Assembly: GCF_017357425.1 (NCBI RefSeq)
Contig: NZ_CP014571.1
Coordinates: 3,906,001 to 3,970,000 of the forward strand
Direction of reading: 5' to 3'
Source: Arthrobacter sp. D5-1
GTDB taxonomy: Bacteria; Actinomycetota; Actinomycetes; Actinomycetales; Micrococcaceae
Length of the DNA: 64,000 nucleotides
A program made the translations under genes and the position numbers. The first letter of the stretch is position 1; the number at the start of each line of letters is the position of its first letter. A model generated the notes under the pieces. The model did no database searches and was not told where the DNA came from. It saw only the letters and a list, made by a program, of their open reading frames with translations. Below, in pieces: positions 1-7,381 of this stretch.

Positions 1-1
1 A

Positions 2-43
2 CTGGCTGAGCGCCGTGCGGCGAAGGAGCACTCGGAAGCGTAG
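2..43 (+). CDS. 3' end of an unidentified gene
   Basis: An open frame runs in from the left edge and stops at TAG (41-43), giving the tail LAERRAAKEHSEA. It ends just before a strong bidirectional hairpin and converges on purC, which fits the end of a real gene. Thirteen residues are too few to name the product. Confidence 0.45.
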   Translation: MAERRAAKEHSEA

Positions 44-58
44 CCCGCGTCAAAGCAT

Positions 59-90
59 AACTGCCCCGGACCAGACGGTCCGGGGCAGTT
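59..90. terminator. Bidirectional intrinsic terminator before purC
   Basis: Perfect 14-bp inverted repeat (arms 59-72 and 77-90, AACTGCCCCGGACC and its complement) with a 4-nt loop. A-rich sequence on the left and T-rich sequence on the right let it act in both directions, between the incoming + strand gene and purC on the minus strand. Confidence 0.85.
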
Positions 91-101
91 TGCGTTAACG
101 C

Positions 102-1040
102 TTAGGCGAACGTACGGCCGGTGAGTTTCTCGTAAGCCTCCACATAGCGGGCGCGGGTGCGCTCCACAACCTCGGCAGGCAGGGCGGGCGGCGGTATGTC
201 GGAGGACTTGTCCCAGCCGGACTCGGCGGACGTCAGCCAGTCGCGGACGTACTGCTTGTCATAGGAGGGCTGCGACTTGCCCGGGGCGTACGTGGACGCG
301 TCCCAGAAGCGCGAAGAATCCGGGGTGAGGACTTCGTCGCCCAGCGTGATGATGCCAGTGGCTGCATCAATGCCGAACTCCACCTTGGTGTCGGCCAGGA
401 TGATGCCGCGTTCGCGGGCGATCTCCTCGGCGCGGGTGTAGATCTTCAACGTCAGCTCGCTGAGTCGTGCGGCGATATCATCGCCCACCATGGCCACAAC
501 GTCGTCGTAGGTGATGTTGACGTCGTGTTCGCCCACCTCGGCCTTGGCCGACGGAGTGAACAGCGCCTTGTCCAGGCGGGAGCCGTCCACGAGGCCTTCG
601 GGCAACGGAATCTCGCAGACCGTACCGGATTCCTTGTACTCCACCAGGCCGGAGCCAGTGAGGTAGCCGCGGGCAATGCACTCCACCGGGAACATGTCCA
701 GCTTCTTGCAGATCATGGCCCGGCCCTCGACGGCGGCAGGAACGCCACCGTCAACCGTGGACGCCAGCACATGGTGCTCCACGTCCAACTGGTCGAACCA
801 CCACAGGCTCAGCTGCGTCAGGACGCGGCCCTTGTCCGGAATTTCGCTGCTCAGAACATGGTCGTAGGCGCTGATGCGGTCGCTGGCCACTACCAGGACG
901 CACTCTTGGCCGATCTTCTCCGTGATGGCTTCATCGGCCGGGATGTAGAGGTCGCGGACCTTGCCGGAGTAGACGTGCGTCCAGCCCGGAAGCTCCAGGG
1001 TCTCCGTTTCGAACCCGCCGGTGGGGAGTCCTTCAGTCAT
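102..1040 (-). CDS. purC: Phosphoribosylaminoimidazole-succinocarboxamide synthase (SAICAR synthase)
   Basis: Catalyses the ATP-dependent joining of aspartate to CAIR in de novo purine synthesis, in the cytoplasm. The 312-residue protein shows the family N-terminus YSGKVRDLY (residues 24-32), the nucleotide-site segment DRISAYD (54-60), signature CIARGYLTGSG (121-131) and signature DTKVEFG (217-223). The length fits the longer actinobacterial and fungal-type form. The ATG at 1040 lies 2 bp after the purD stop, so the two are almost certainly translated from one mRNA. The hairpin at 59-90 closes the unit. Nothing looks damaged. Confidence 0.97.
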   Translation of the reverse strand: MTEGLPTGGFETETLELPGWTHVYSGKVRDLYIPADEAITEKIGQECVLVVASDRISAYDHVLSSEIPDKGRVLTQLSLWWFDQLDVEHHVLASTVDGGVPAAVEGRAMICKKLDMFPVECIARGYLTGSGLVEYKESGTVCEIPLPEGLVDGSRLDKALFTPSAKAEVGEHDVNITYDDVVAMVGDDIAARLSELTLKIYTRAEEIARERGIILADTKVEFGIDAATGIITLGDEVLTPDSSRFWDASTYAPGKSQPSYDKQYVRDWLTSAESGWDKSSDIPPPALPAEVVERTRARYVEAYEKLTGRTFA

Positions 1041-1042
1041 GC

Positions 1043-2353
1043 CTAGGCCTGCACTTTCGGGATGGTTCCGGTGGCCGTGTGCGGTACGCGGATTTCACCC
1101 CGGGCGGCCTTGCCACCGATGTCCGTGCGGAACTGTGAGCCTTCAAGCTGAACCAGCTCCACGCCGTCGTACGCTTTTTCGCGCGCTTCCACCAGATCGG
1201 AACCAAGCGCGACAACCGCAAGGACGCGGCCGCCTGCGGAGATCACCTTGCCTTCGTCATCCAGCTTGGTGCCGGCGTGGACCACGTGCACGCCGTCCAG
1301 CTCATCAACCTTCTTCAGCCCGCGGATGCGGTCACCCGTCCGGGGTGCGTCCGGGTAGTTTTCGGCGGCTACGACGACGGCGACTGCTGTGTCCTTGGAC
1401 CAGCGCAGCTCCTCGGCGGTGTCCAGTTCGCCCTTGGCAGCTGCCAGCAGCAGCGCGCCGAGCGGCGTCTTGAGGCGGGCCAGGACAGCCTGCGTCTCGG
1501 GATCGCCGAAGCGGACGTTGAACTCGATGACTCGGGTTCCGCGGGAGGTCAGGGCCAGGCCGCAGTAGAGCACGCCGACGAAGGGGGTGCCGCGGCGGGC
1601 CATCTCGTCCACGGTGGGCTGGGCCACGCGGTCGATGACTTCCTGGACCAGGCCTTCGGGAGCCCACTCAAGCGGGGTGTACGCACCCATGCCGCCGGTG
1701 TTGGGGCCTTCGTCGTTGTCGAAGATGCGCTTGAAATCCTGCGCCGGGGACAGCGGGACAGTGGTGCGGCCGTCGCAGAGGACGAACAGGGAAACCTCGG
1801 GGCCGTCAAGGAATTCCTCGATCACCACGGTTCCACCGGCGTCGAAGCAAGCCTGCGCGTGGGCCAAAGCCTCCGCGCGGTCCTTGGTGACCACGACGCC
1901 CTTACCTGCGGCAAGGCCGTCGTCCTTGACGACGTGCGGCGCGCCGAACGTGTCCAGGGCGTCAGCAGCTTCCTCGGCGTTGGTGGCCACGCGGGCCATG
2001 GCCGTGGGGACGTTGGCTTCGGCCATGATCTGCTTGGCGAAAGCCTTGGAAGCCTCCAACTGGGCAGCTTCCTTGCTGGGACCGAACACCGGAATGCCGG
2101 CTTCGCGGACGGCGTCGGACACACCGGCAGCCAGCGGCGCCTCGGGTCCTACCACAACCAGGTCCACGCCGAGCTTGGTGGCGAGGGCAGACACGGCTTC
2201 CGGGTTGTTCCCATCAATCGCATGGGTGGGAACGAGTTTGCTGATGCCCGCGTTGCCCGGGGCCGCGTGGACCTCGGAAACGTTGGGATCTTCAAGCAGA
2301 GAGCGGACAATGGCGTGTTCGCGGCCGCCTGGGCCAATGACGAGTACCTTCAC
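1043..2353 (-). CDS. purD: Phosphoribosylamine-glycine ligase (GAR synthetase)
   Basis: ATP-grasp ligase that adds glycine to phosphoribosylamine, an early step of purine synthesis. I start it at the GTG at 2353, giving MKVLVIGPGGREHA, the usual PurD N-terminus, preceded by GAGGA; the open frame extends 16 codons upstream but those residues do not resemble PurD. From this start the protein is 436 residues, near the family length. The signature RFGDPETQ lies at 281-288, and glycine-rich ATP-grasp motifs (DGLAAGKG) near 145. It is the first gene of a purD-purC pair with a 2-bp gap. Its divergent neighbour is an asparaginase. Confidence 0.95.
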   Translation of the reverse strand: MKVLVIGPGGREHAIVRSLLEDPNVSEVHAAPGNAGISKLVPTHAIDGNNPEAVSALATKLGVDLVVVGPEAPLAAGVSDAVREAGIPVFGPSKEAAQLEASKAFAKQIMAEANVPTAMARVATNAEEAADALDTFGAPHVVKDDGLAAGKGVVVTKDRAEALAHAQACFDAGGTVVIEEFLDGPEVSLFVLCDGRTTVPLSPAQDFKRIFDNDEGPNTGGMGAYTPLEWAPEGLVQEVIDRVAQPTVDEMARRGTPFVGVLYCGLALTSRGTRVIEFNVRFGDPETQAVLARLKTPLGALLLAAAKGELDTAEELRWSKDTAVAVVVAAENYPDAPRTGDRIRGLKKVDELDGVHVVHAGTKLDDEGKVISAGGRVLAVVALGSDLVEAREKAYDGVELVQLEGSQFRTDIGGKAARGEIRVPHTATGTIPKVQA

Positions 2354-2434
2354 AGTCCTCAAGGGTACTTTGTGAAGGGCGCGCGGCCTAAGCTGTGTCA
2401 TTCACCGGACCTTGCTGCGCCCTAGACTTGGCTT

Positions 2435-3451
2435 ATGCCCATGAGTTCGCATGAAACGTTCAGCGTTGAGTCCGCGGTGGAACTGGCAGTGATCGAACGA
2501 AGTGGCTTTATAGAGTCCCGGCACATCGGCGCGGCCGTTGTTCTCGCCGGCGACGGCTCGGTGGTCACCCGTCTCGGTGACATCGATGCCCCCATCCTCG
2601 CCCGCTCCACTCTCAAGCCCTTCCAGGCCCTGGCCTCCATGCAGTCCGGCGTGCCCCTGCGTGGCGCACAGGTTGCTGTTGCCTGCGGCAGCCACACCGG
2701 GTCCCTGGATCACATGGACGTTGTAGAGGGAATGCTCAAAGCGGCTGGAGTGAAAGAAGAGAACCTCCAGTGCCCCACCGCCTGGCCGCAGGACGAGACT
2801 GCCCGAAACTGGCTGGTCCGGTCGGAGCGGGGCCAGTCCAAGCTGGCCTTCAACTGCTCCGGCAAGCACGCCGCTTTCCTGTGGGCCTGCACCGAAAACG
2901 GCTGGGACCTGCGCAGCTACCTTGAGCCGAACCACCCGCTCCAACAGAGGGTCCGGTCCGTCATTGAGGAATACAGCGGCGAACCCATCTCCCACCTGGG
3001 GATCGACGGGTGCGGTGCCCCTGTTGCCGCCATCTCGTTGACCGGCATTGCCCGCGCCTATTCCCGGTTGGCCAAGTCCCCGGGGGATAAATCCTCCAAC
3101 GCCCGGGCTGCCACCATCGCCACCTCCATGCTGGACTACCCTTGGGCCGTCCAAGGAACGGGCGAGTCCAACACCATCGTCATGGAAGAACTTGAGGTCC
3201 TGGCGAAAATCGGCGCCGAGGGCATTCTGGTCCTGGCCACGTCCACCGGCGCAACGGTGGCCGTGAAGATGCTGGACGGGAACCTCCGCGCCACGTCCTT
3301 GGTGGGACTCACCCTCTTGGCCGTGAGCGGAGCCGTGGACATTCCGGCCGTCTCCAACGTCCTGGAACGAGTAGTGGAGCCCGTCCTCGGAGGCGGACGC
3401 ACCGTGGGCAAAATCCGGCTGGGCCACGCCGTCTCGGCCCTGCTCGACTAG
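2435..3451 (+). CDS. Asparaginase (thermolabile Rhizobium-type, Asparaginase_II family)
   Basis: Predicted cytoplasmic hydrolase of L-asparagine to aspartate and ammonia. The 338-residue sequence belongs to the Rhizobium etli-type family, not the EcAI/EcAII fold. It shows the family blocks RSTLKPFQ (57-64), CGSHTG (84-89), NCSGKH (140-145) and DGCGAP (191-196), which carry the Ser/Lys/Cys residues of the beta-lactamase-like active site. There is no signal peptide. Either ATG at 2435 or ATG at 2441 could be used; neither has a convincing ribosome-binding site. It is 20 bp upstream of an SCP-family gene, so the two are probably cotranscribed. Confidence 0.9.
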   Translation: MPMSSHETFSVESAVELAVIERSGFIESRHIGAAVVLAGDGSVVTRLGDIDAPILARSTLKPFQALASMQSGVPLRGAQVAVACGSHTGSLDHMDVVEGMLKAAGVKEENLQCPTAWPQDETARNWLVRSERGQSKLAFNCSGKHAAFLWACTENGWDLRSYLEPNHPLQQRVRSVIEEYSGEPISHLGIDGCGAPVAAISLTGIARAYSRLAKSPGDKSSNARAATIATSMLDYPWAVQGTGESNTIVMEELEVLAKIGAEGILVLATSTGATVAVKMLDGNLRATSLVGLTLLAVSGAVDIPAVSNVLERVVEPVLGGGRTVGKIRLGHAVSALLD

Positions 3452-3471
3452 TACTTCAGAGGAGAAAACCC

Positions 3472-3876
3472 ATGGCCGTTGCACGACGCCGCGTCAACAT
3501 TGAGGAAGGCCGCGCCGCGCTGGGAGCCTGGCGGGCCGCCGTCGAATCTTCCGGCACCGTTGGTTCGCCGGGCACCGTTGCCGGGAACCCGCCGTCGCGC
3601 TCGTTAATTGCGACGGCGGTCCGCTACTCGCTGGAGGAAGTCACCGCCCGCGCTCCCGGCAATTCGGTGGAGGTCCGCGTGCCGCCGTTCGGCGTCACCC
3701 AATGCGTGGAGGGTCCCCGCCACACGCGCGGAACTCCTCCGAACGTGATCGAGTGCGACGCCGCCACGTGGCTTTCGTTGGTGACCGGCAGCCTTTCGTG
3801 GGCGGACGCGGTTTCAACCCACCGGGTGACCGCGTCCGGCCTGCGCGCGGACCTCTCCGGGCTCCTCCCCCTCTAG
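3472..3876 (+). CDS. Sterol carrier (SCP)-family protein
   Basis: A 134-residue protein resembling the actinobacterial SCP-2-like family that sits beside purine genes in many Actinobacteria. The C-terminal part (PPNVIECDAATWLSL, then SHRV-type strands) matches the end of an SCP fold, which in other proteins binds hydrophobic ligands. No catalytic residues are evident. The start ATG at 3472 follows AGAGGAG at good spacing. It is downstream of the asparaginase and ahead of a strong hairpin. Its biochemical role is not known; the family call is from sequence resemblance only. Confidence 0.75.
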   Translation: MAVARRRVNIEEGRAALGAWRAAVESSGTVGSPGTVAGNPPSRSLIATAVRYSLEEVTARAPGNSVEVRVPPFGVTQCVEGPRHTRGTPPNVIECDAATWLSLVTGSLSWADAVSTHRVTASGLRADLSGLLPL

Positions 3877-3887
3877 GGAGTTTTTCT

Positions 3888-3930
3888 ACAGCCAATGCCC
3901 CTAAGACCGTGTCTTAAGGGCATTGGCTGT
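3888..3930. terminator. Bidirectional intrinsic terminator
   Basis: Long inverted repeat: ACAGCCAATGCCC (from 3888) with the complementary arm ending at 3930, stem of about 20 bp with one bulge. It separates the convergent SCP-family gene and the DctA-type carrier. Confidence 0.85.
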
Positions 3931-3944
3931 CTAAAACTCTGGAG

Positions 3945-5426
3945 TTAGTCCGGGGTGGACGCCTGGCCACTCCGCTTGCTCATTTCGAATTGCGGGATGT
4001 CCTCCGCCGCGGGGCCACCGCGGAACTTCGGGGACGGTTCCTGGCCACCGCTGATGCGTTCGAGTTCTTGCTCCTCAAACACCTCTTCCTTGCCGAGCAT
4101 GATGGCGGAGTCATGGTTGGTGATTTCGCCGTTGAAGGCGCGCAGCATGACGCTGCGGTCAAACTGGCCTTCCCATTTGGCCACCACGAACGTTGCCACG
4201 CAGTTGCCCAGCAGGTTCACCACCACGCGCATGGAGTCCATGAGGCGGTCGGCTCCGAGGAGGAGTGCAACACCGGCTACAGGGAAGATGCCCAACGCTG
4301 CTGCCGTGGCGGAAAGCGCCAGGAAGGAGGAGCCCGGCACGCCCGCCATGCCCTTGGAGGTCAGGAGCAGCACGCCGAGGGCAGCCAACTGCTGGCCGAG
4401 GTCAAGATTGTGGCCGAACGCCTGGGCCAGGAACAGCAGCGAGATGGAGAGGTAGATCGCGGCGCCGTCGAGGTTGAAGGAGTAGCCCGTGGGAACTACC
4501 AGACCCGTGGTGGCACGCGAGCAGCCGGCATTGGTCAGCTTGGTCATGATGCGCGGCATGACCGCTTCGGTGGAAGCCGTACCGAGCGCCAGCAGGAACT
4601 CTTCACGGGTGTATTTGAGGAAGGACCAGAGTGGTACGCGGGCGAAGCCCCAGGCCACCAGGAACAGCAACGCGATGAAGACAATCGCTGCACCGTAGCA
4701 GGCAGCTATCAGGAGGGCGTAGGTACTGAGCGTGCCCAGCCCGTACTGGCCGATGATGAACGCCATGGCACCGAACGCGCCGATGGGGGCCACCTTCATG
4801 ATCCAGGACATGATCTTGAAGATCAGCTCCAGGACGGTCTCCATGAGGCTGATGACCGGCATGCAGCGTTCCCGCCCGATAACCACGATCGCCGCACCGA
4901 AGAAGACCGAAAAGAACAGGACCTGGAGCAGGCTGTTGTTGGCGAAGGCGCCAATCACGCTGACGGGAATAACATCCAGGATGAATGCTGCTGCGTCCTT
5001 GGGAGGCGCGTTTCCGGTCTTGGCGTTGAGGGCGTCCTGGGACAGCGTGGAGGGGTCGATGTTCAGCCCGGCGCCGGGCTGAACGATGTTTCCCACGATG
5101 AGGCCGAAAACCAGGGCAAAGAGGGTGGCGCCGGTGAAGTACAGGAGCGCCTTGACCCCGACCCTTCCGACCGCCTTGACGTCGCCCACTGCCGAGATGC
5201 CTGTGACGATCACGAGGAAAATCAGCGGGGCAATGATCATTTTGATGAGTTGAATGAATCCATCACCCAGTGGCCGGAGGGCGGACCCGATGGTCGGCCA
5301 AAAATGGCCGATGAGTACACCTGCGACGACGGCGATCAGGATTTGAAAAAAGAGCGACTGGTACAGCCGCTTTTTCTTCTGCGGGGCCGAACTCGCCTTC
5401 AGCGCCGCGGGGTCTGGGATCTTCAT
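3945..5426 (-). CDS. dctA: Dicarboxylate:cation symporter (DAACS family, DctA-like)
   Basis: Inner-membrane carrier that imports C4-dicarboxylates or acidic amino acids with protons or sodium. The sequence is clearly DAACS: hydrophobic segments throughout, the IIAPLIFLVIVTGI segment near the N-terminus, a serine-poor re-entrant loop and the ligand-binding region FNLDGAAIY near residue 320. From the ATG at 5426 it has 493 residues; a 12-codon extension to ATG 5462 is possible and neither start has a clear ribosome-binding site. The upstream region has two TTCC-N7-GGAA palindromes (5501-5536), which suggests coregulation with the NCS1 and MFS carriers of this window. Substrate is inferred, and malate fits the context. 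Confidence 0.88.
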   Translation of the reverse strand: MKIPDPAALKASSAPQKKKRLYQSLFFQILIAVVAGVLIGHFWPTIGSALRPLGDGFIQLIKMIIAPLIFLVIVTGISAVGDVKAVGRVGVKALLYFTGATLFALVFGLIVGNIVQPGAGLNIDPSTLSQDALNAKTGNAPPKDAAAFILDVIPVSVIGAFANNSLLQVLFFSVFFGAAIVVIGRERCMPVISLMETVLELIFKIMSWIMKVAPIGAFGAMAFIIGQYGLGTLSTYALLIAACYGAAIVFIALLFLVAWGFARVPLWSFLKYTREEFLLALGTASTEAVMPRIMTKLTNAGCSRATTGLVVPTGYSFNLDGAAIYLSISLLFLAQAFGHNLDLGQQLAALGVLLLTSKGMAGVPGSSFLALSATAAALGIFPVAGVALLLGADRLMDSMRVVVNLLGNCVATFVVAKWEGQFDRSVMLRAFNGEITNHDSAIMLGKEEVFEEQELERISGGQEPSPKFRGGPAAEDIPQFEMSKRSGQASTPD

Positions 5427-5500
5427 TGATCTGAACCAATCAGTTTGGGAACAGCCCCACATTTTCGGGGGATATTTTCAATGTAATCCCGCTCACATCA

Positions 5501-5536
5501 TTCCGCAAGGGGGAAATGCGTTTCCGTATTATGGAA
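5501..5536. promoter_or_regulatory. Two tandem TTCC-N7-GGAA palindromes upstream of dctA
   Basis: TTCCGCAAGGGGGAA (5501-5515) and TTCCGTATTATGGAA (5522-5536), 21 bp apart centre to centre, i.e. two helical turns. Both are 75-110 bp upstream of the likely dctA start. The same pattern occurs at 8971-8985 and 53747-53761. It looks like an IclR-type operator, but binding is inferred. Confidence 0.55.
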
Positions 5537-5595
5537 GTCACATTTGGTTTAGAAGGTCCGCGCCTGCACCTCCACAACCTTCTTTGAGCACGGAA

Positions 5596-5635
5596 ATGCC
5601 CGCGACACACCCCTTGTGAGGCGTGTCGCGGGCAT
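5596..5635 (-). terminator. Hairpin downstream of the SDR gene
   Basis: Inverted repeat ATGCCCGCGACAC (5596-5608) with its complement ending at 5635. It lies 60 bp past the short-chain dehydrogenase stop and would end the NCS1-racemase-SDR transcript. A T-run is lacking on the minus strand, so strength is uncertain. Confidence 0.65.
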
Positions 5636-5694
5636 ACGGCTTTCAAAGTGGGTGGTGGCGGTACGCGGCCTGGCGGTCGGGGCAGGCTCTTGGG

Positions 5695-6462
5695 TTAGCC
5701 GCGGCCTACGAAGGGCATGCCGGCAGCCGTCACCACCAGGGAACCCACACTGGCTGACGCCGGCATGTTGGCCATCATCAGCACAGCCCGGGCGGCGTCG
5801 TCCACGGGGAACATGGGTTCCACTTTGCGGCTCCCGTCTGCCTGCAACGCGCCGGAGCCGACGCCGATGGTGTCCATGATTTCGGTGCGGGTATTGCCGA
5901 TGTCGATCTGCCCACAGGTGATGCCAAACTCCCGGCCATCCAACTCGATGCTCTTGGTCAACCCCGTCATCGCGTGCTTGGTCACCGTATACGCCACAGA
6001 TCTGGGCCTGGGCGAATGCGCCGAAATGGAGCCGTTGTTGATGATGCGGCCACCCTGGGGCTCTTGGGACTTCATCGCCCGCACAGCCTCGGCCGCACAC
6101 AGCATGGAGCCGGTCACGTTGACCCGCAGCGTCGCTTCCCACTCGTCCACACTGATCTCGCCGACGTCTCCGGCCGGCCCAAAGATCCCGGCGTTGTTGA
6201 ACAGCACATCAACCCGGCCCCAGCGCTGGCGGACCTCCGCGAAAAGATGCGCGACGTCGTCGGGCGCTGTCACGTCGCACGGAACCGCAAGCGCCTCCGG
6301 ATGGTCGCCGGCGGTCTCCAGCAGTTGCGCCTCACGGCGCCCGGCCAGCGCAACGCGGTAACCCTCGGCGAGCATCAGCCGGGCAACGGCCCGCCCGATC
6401 CCCGAACCTGCCCCGGTGACGACGGCGACCCTCGGGTTGGTGGGCGGACTGGAGTCGGTCAT
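5695..6462 (-). CDS. Short-chain dehydrogenase/reductase
   Basis: NAD(P)-dependent oxidoreductase of the classical SDR type, 255 residues. It has the cofactor motif TGAGSGIG near residue 17, NNAG near 90, and the catalytic Ser with YTVTK near residue 158. Third gene of an operon after an NCS1 permease and a racemase-like protein; the gaps are 36 and 115 bp. The ATG at 6462 follows GAAAGG. The substrate cannot be read from sequence. Its context suggests a product of hydantoin, allantoin or nucleobase breakdown, but that is inference. Confidence 0.88.
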   Translation of the reverse strand: MTDSSPPTNPRVAVVTGAGSGIGRAVARLMLAEGYRVALAGRREAQLLETAGDHPEALAVPCDVTAPDDVAHLFAEVRQRWGRVDVLFNNAGIFGPAGDVGEISVDEWEATLRVNVTGSMLCAAEAVRAMKSQEPQGGRIINNGSISAHSPRPRSVAYTVTKHAMTGLTKSIELDGREFGITCGQIDIGNTRTEIMDTIGVGSGALQADGSRKVEPMFPVDDAARAVLMMANMPASASVGSLVVTAAGMPFVGRG

Positions 6463-6498
6463 GTGGTTGCCTTTCGGGGAAATGAGAGGGTGGCAGCG

Positions 6499-7266
6499 TC
6501 AGCCCGCGGCTTGGCTTGCGGCTGGCTGGGGTGGCGTTGCTGGGGCTGAGGTTATCGGCCAGCCTATGACAGTCTTCGGACGCGGCGTGGCATAAGTCCT
6601 GACCTTGGACGTGGACAGGCCAAGACGGACCAAGGACTCGGCAATGGTGACCGCCGCCGCCACGCCGTCCACTACGGGGACGCCGGTGCGCTGACGGATC
6701 TCCTCATCGAGTCCGGCCATACCGCCACAGCCAAGGACTATCACTTCGGCTTTGTCTTCATGGACTGCCTGCTCGGCCTGGCCCACGATCGCCTCCACAG
6801 CACGCTCCGGATACTCCTCGAGTTCCAAGACAGCCATGCCGCTGGCCCTCACAGAAGCACAGCGCGCCTCCAGGCCAGCGAGCTTGAGGCGGTCCTCGAT
6901 GAGCGGAACCGCACGGTCCAGCGTGGTGACCACCGAATACTTGTGGCCCAGGAACATCGCGGTGCTGGCTGCGGCCTCGGTGATATCGACCACCGGGACA
7001 TCCAGGAGTTCCTGGAGGCCCTCGCGGCCGTGCTCGCCATAGCCGGCCTGGATGACGGCATCGAAAGGCCCGGCGTAGTTGACCACGGCGTCCATGACAG
7101 CGATCGCGGCGAGGTAGCTCTCAAAGTTCCCCTCGCAGGAGTCGGCGCCGAAACGCGGGGTGATGCCGATGATCTCGGTGCCGGGGGCAGCTGCGGCACG
7201 GGCCTGGGCTGCGATGGAGTCCGTCATGGACTGGGTGGTGTTGACGTTTGCGACAAGGATGCGCAT
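6499..7266 (-). CDS. Asp/Glu/hydantoin racemase family protein (single-cysteine type)
   Basis: A 255-residue member of the Asp/Glu racemase superfamily closest to hydantoin/allantoin racemases (start MRILVANVNTT; LGCGGMAGL near residue 175). These normally use two cysteines as acid and base. Here the second (VLGCGG) is present but the first position, usually IACFGDPG, reads IQAGYGEHG, so the cysteine is replaced by glycine. Arylmalonate decarboxylase has the same Gly/Cys arrangement. The protein may therefore be a decarboxylase or one-base enzyme, not a racemase. The last ~15 residues are Ala/Pro rich. It lies directly after an NCS1 permease, pointing to a heterocyclic imported substrate. RBS AGAGGAA precedes ATG 7266. 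Confidence 0.8.
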   Translation of the reverse strand: MRILVANVNTTQSMTDSIAAQARAAAAPGTEIIGITPRFGADSCEGNFESYLAAIAVMDAVVNYAGPFDAVIQAGYGEHGREGLQELLDVPVVDITEAAASTAMFLGHKYSVVTTLDRAVPLIEDRLKLAGLEARCASVRASGMAVLELEEYPERAVEAIVGQAEQAVHEDKAEVIVLGCGGMAGLDEEIRQRTGVPVVDGVAAAVTIAESLVRLGLSTSKVRTYATPRPKTVIGWPITSAPATPPQPAASQAAG

Positions 7267-7381
7267 GGAGTTCCTCTCAACGGCAGCGCCCGTCCCCTGC
7301 CGGCTGGCTTGGATCCGCTTGCTGGAACTCGTTATGCCAGTGGGATCCGGGAGGACGGGCGACGCCGTGACGTTCGGTGGG

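Noticed and set aside
3990..5429. Long frame antisense to the DctA-type carrier
   Set aside because: Composition is His/Gln/Glu/Gly-rich, as expected from reading a membrane-protein gene backwards. No start signals.
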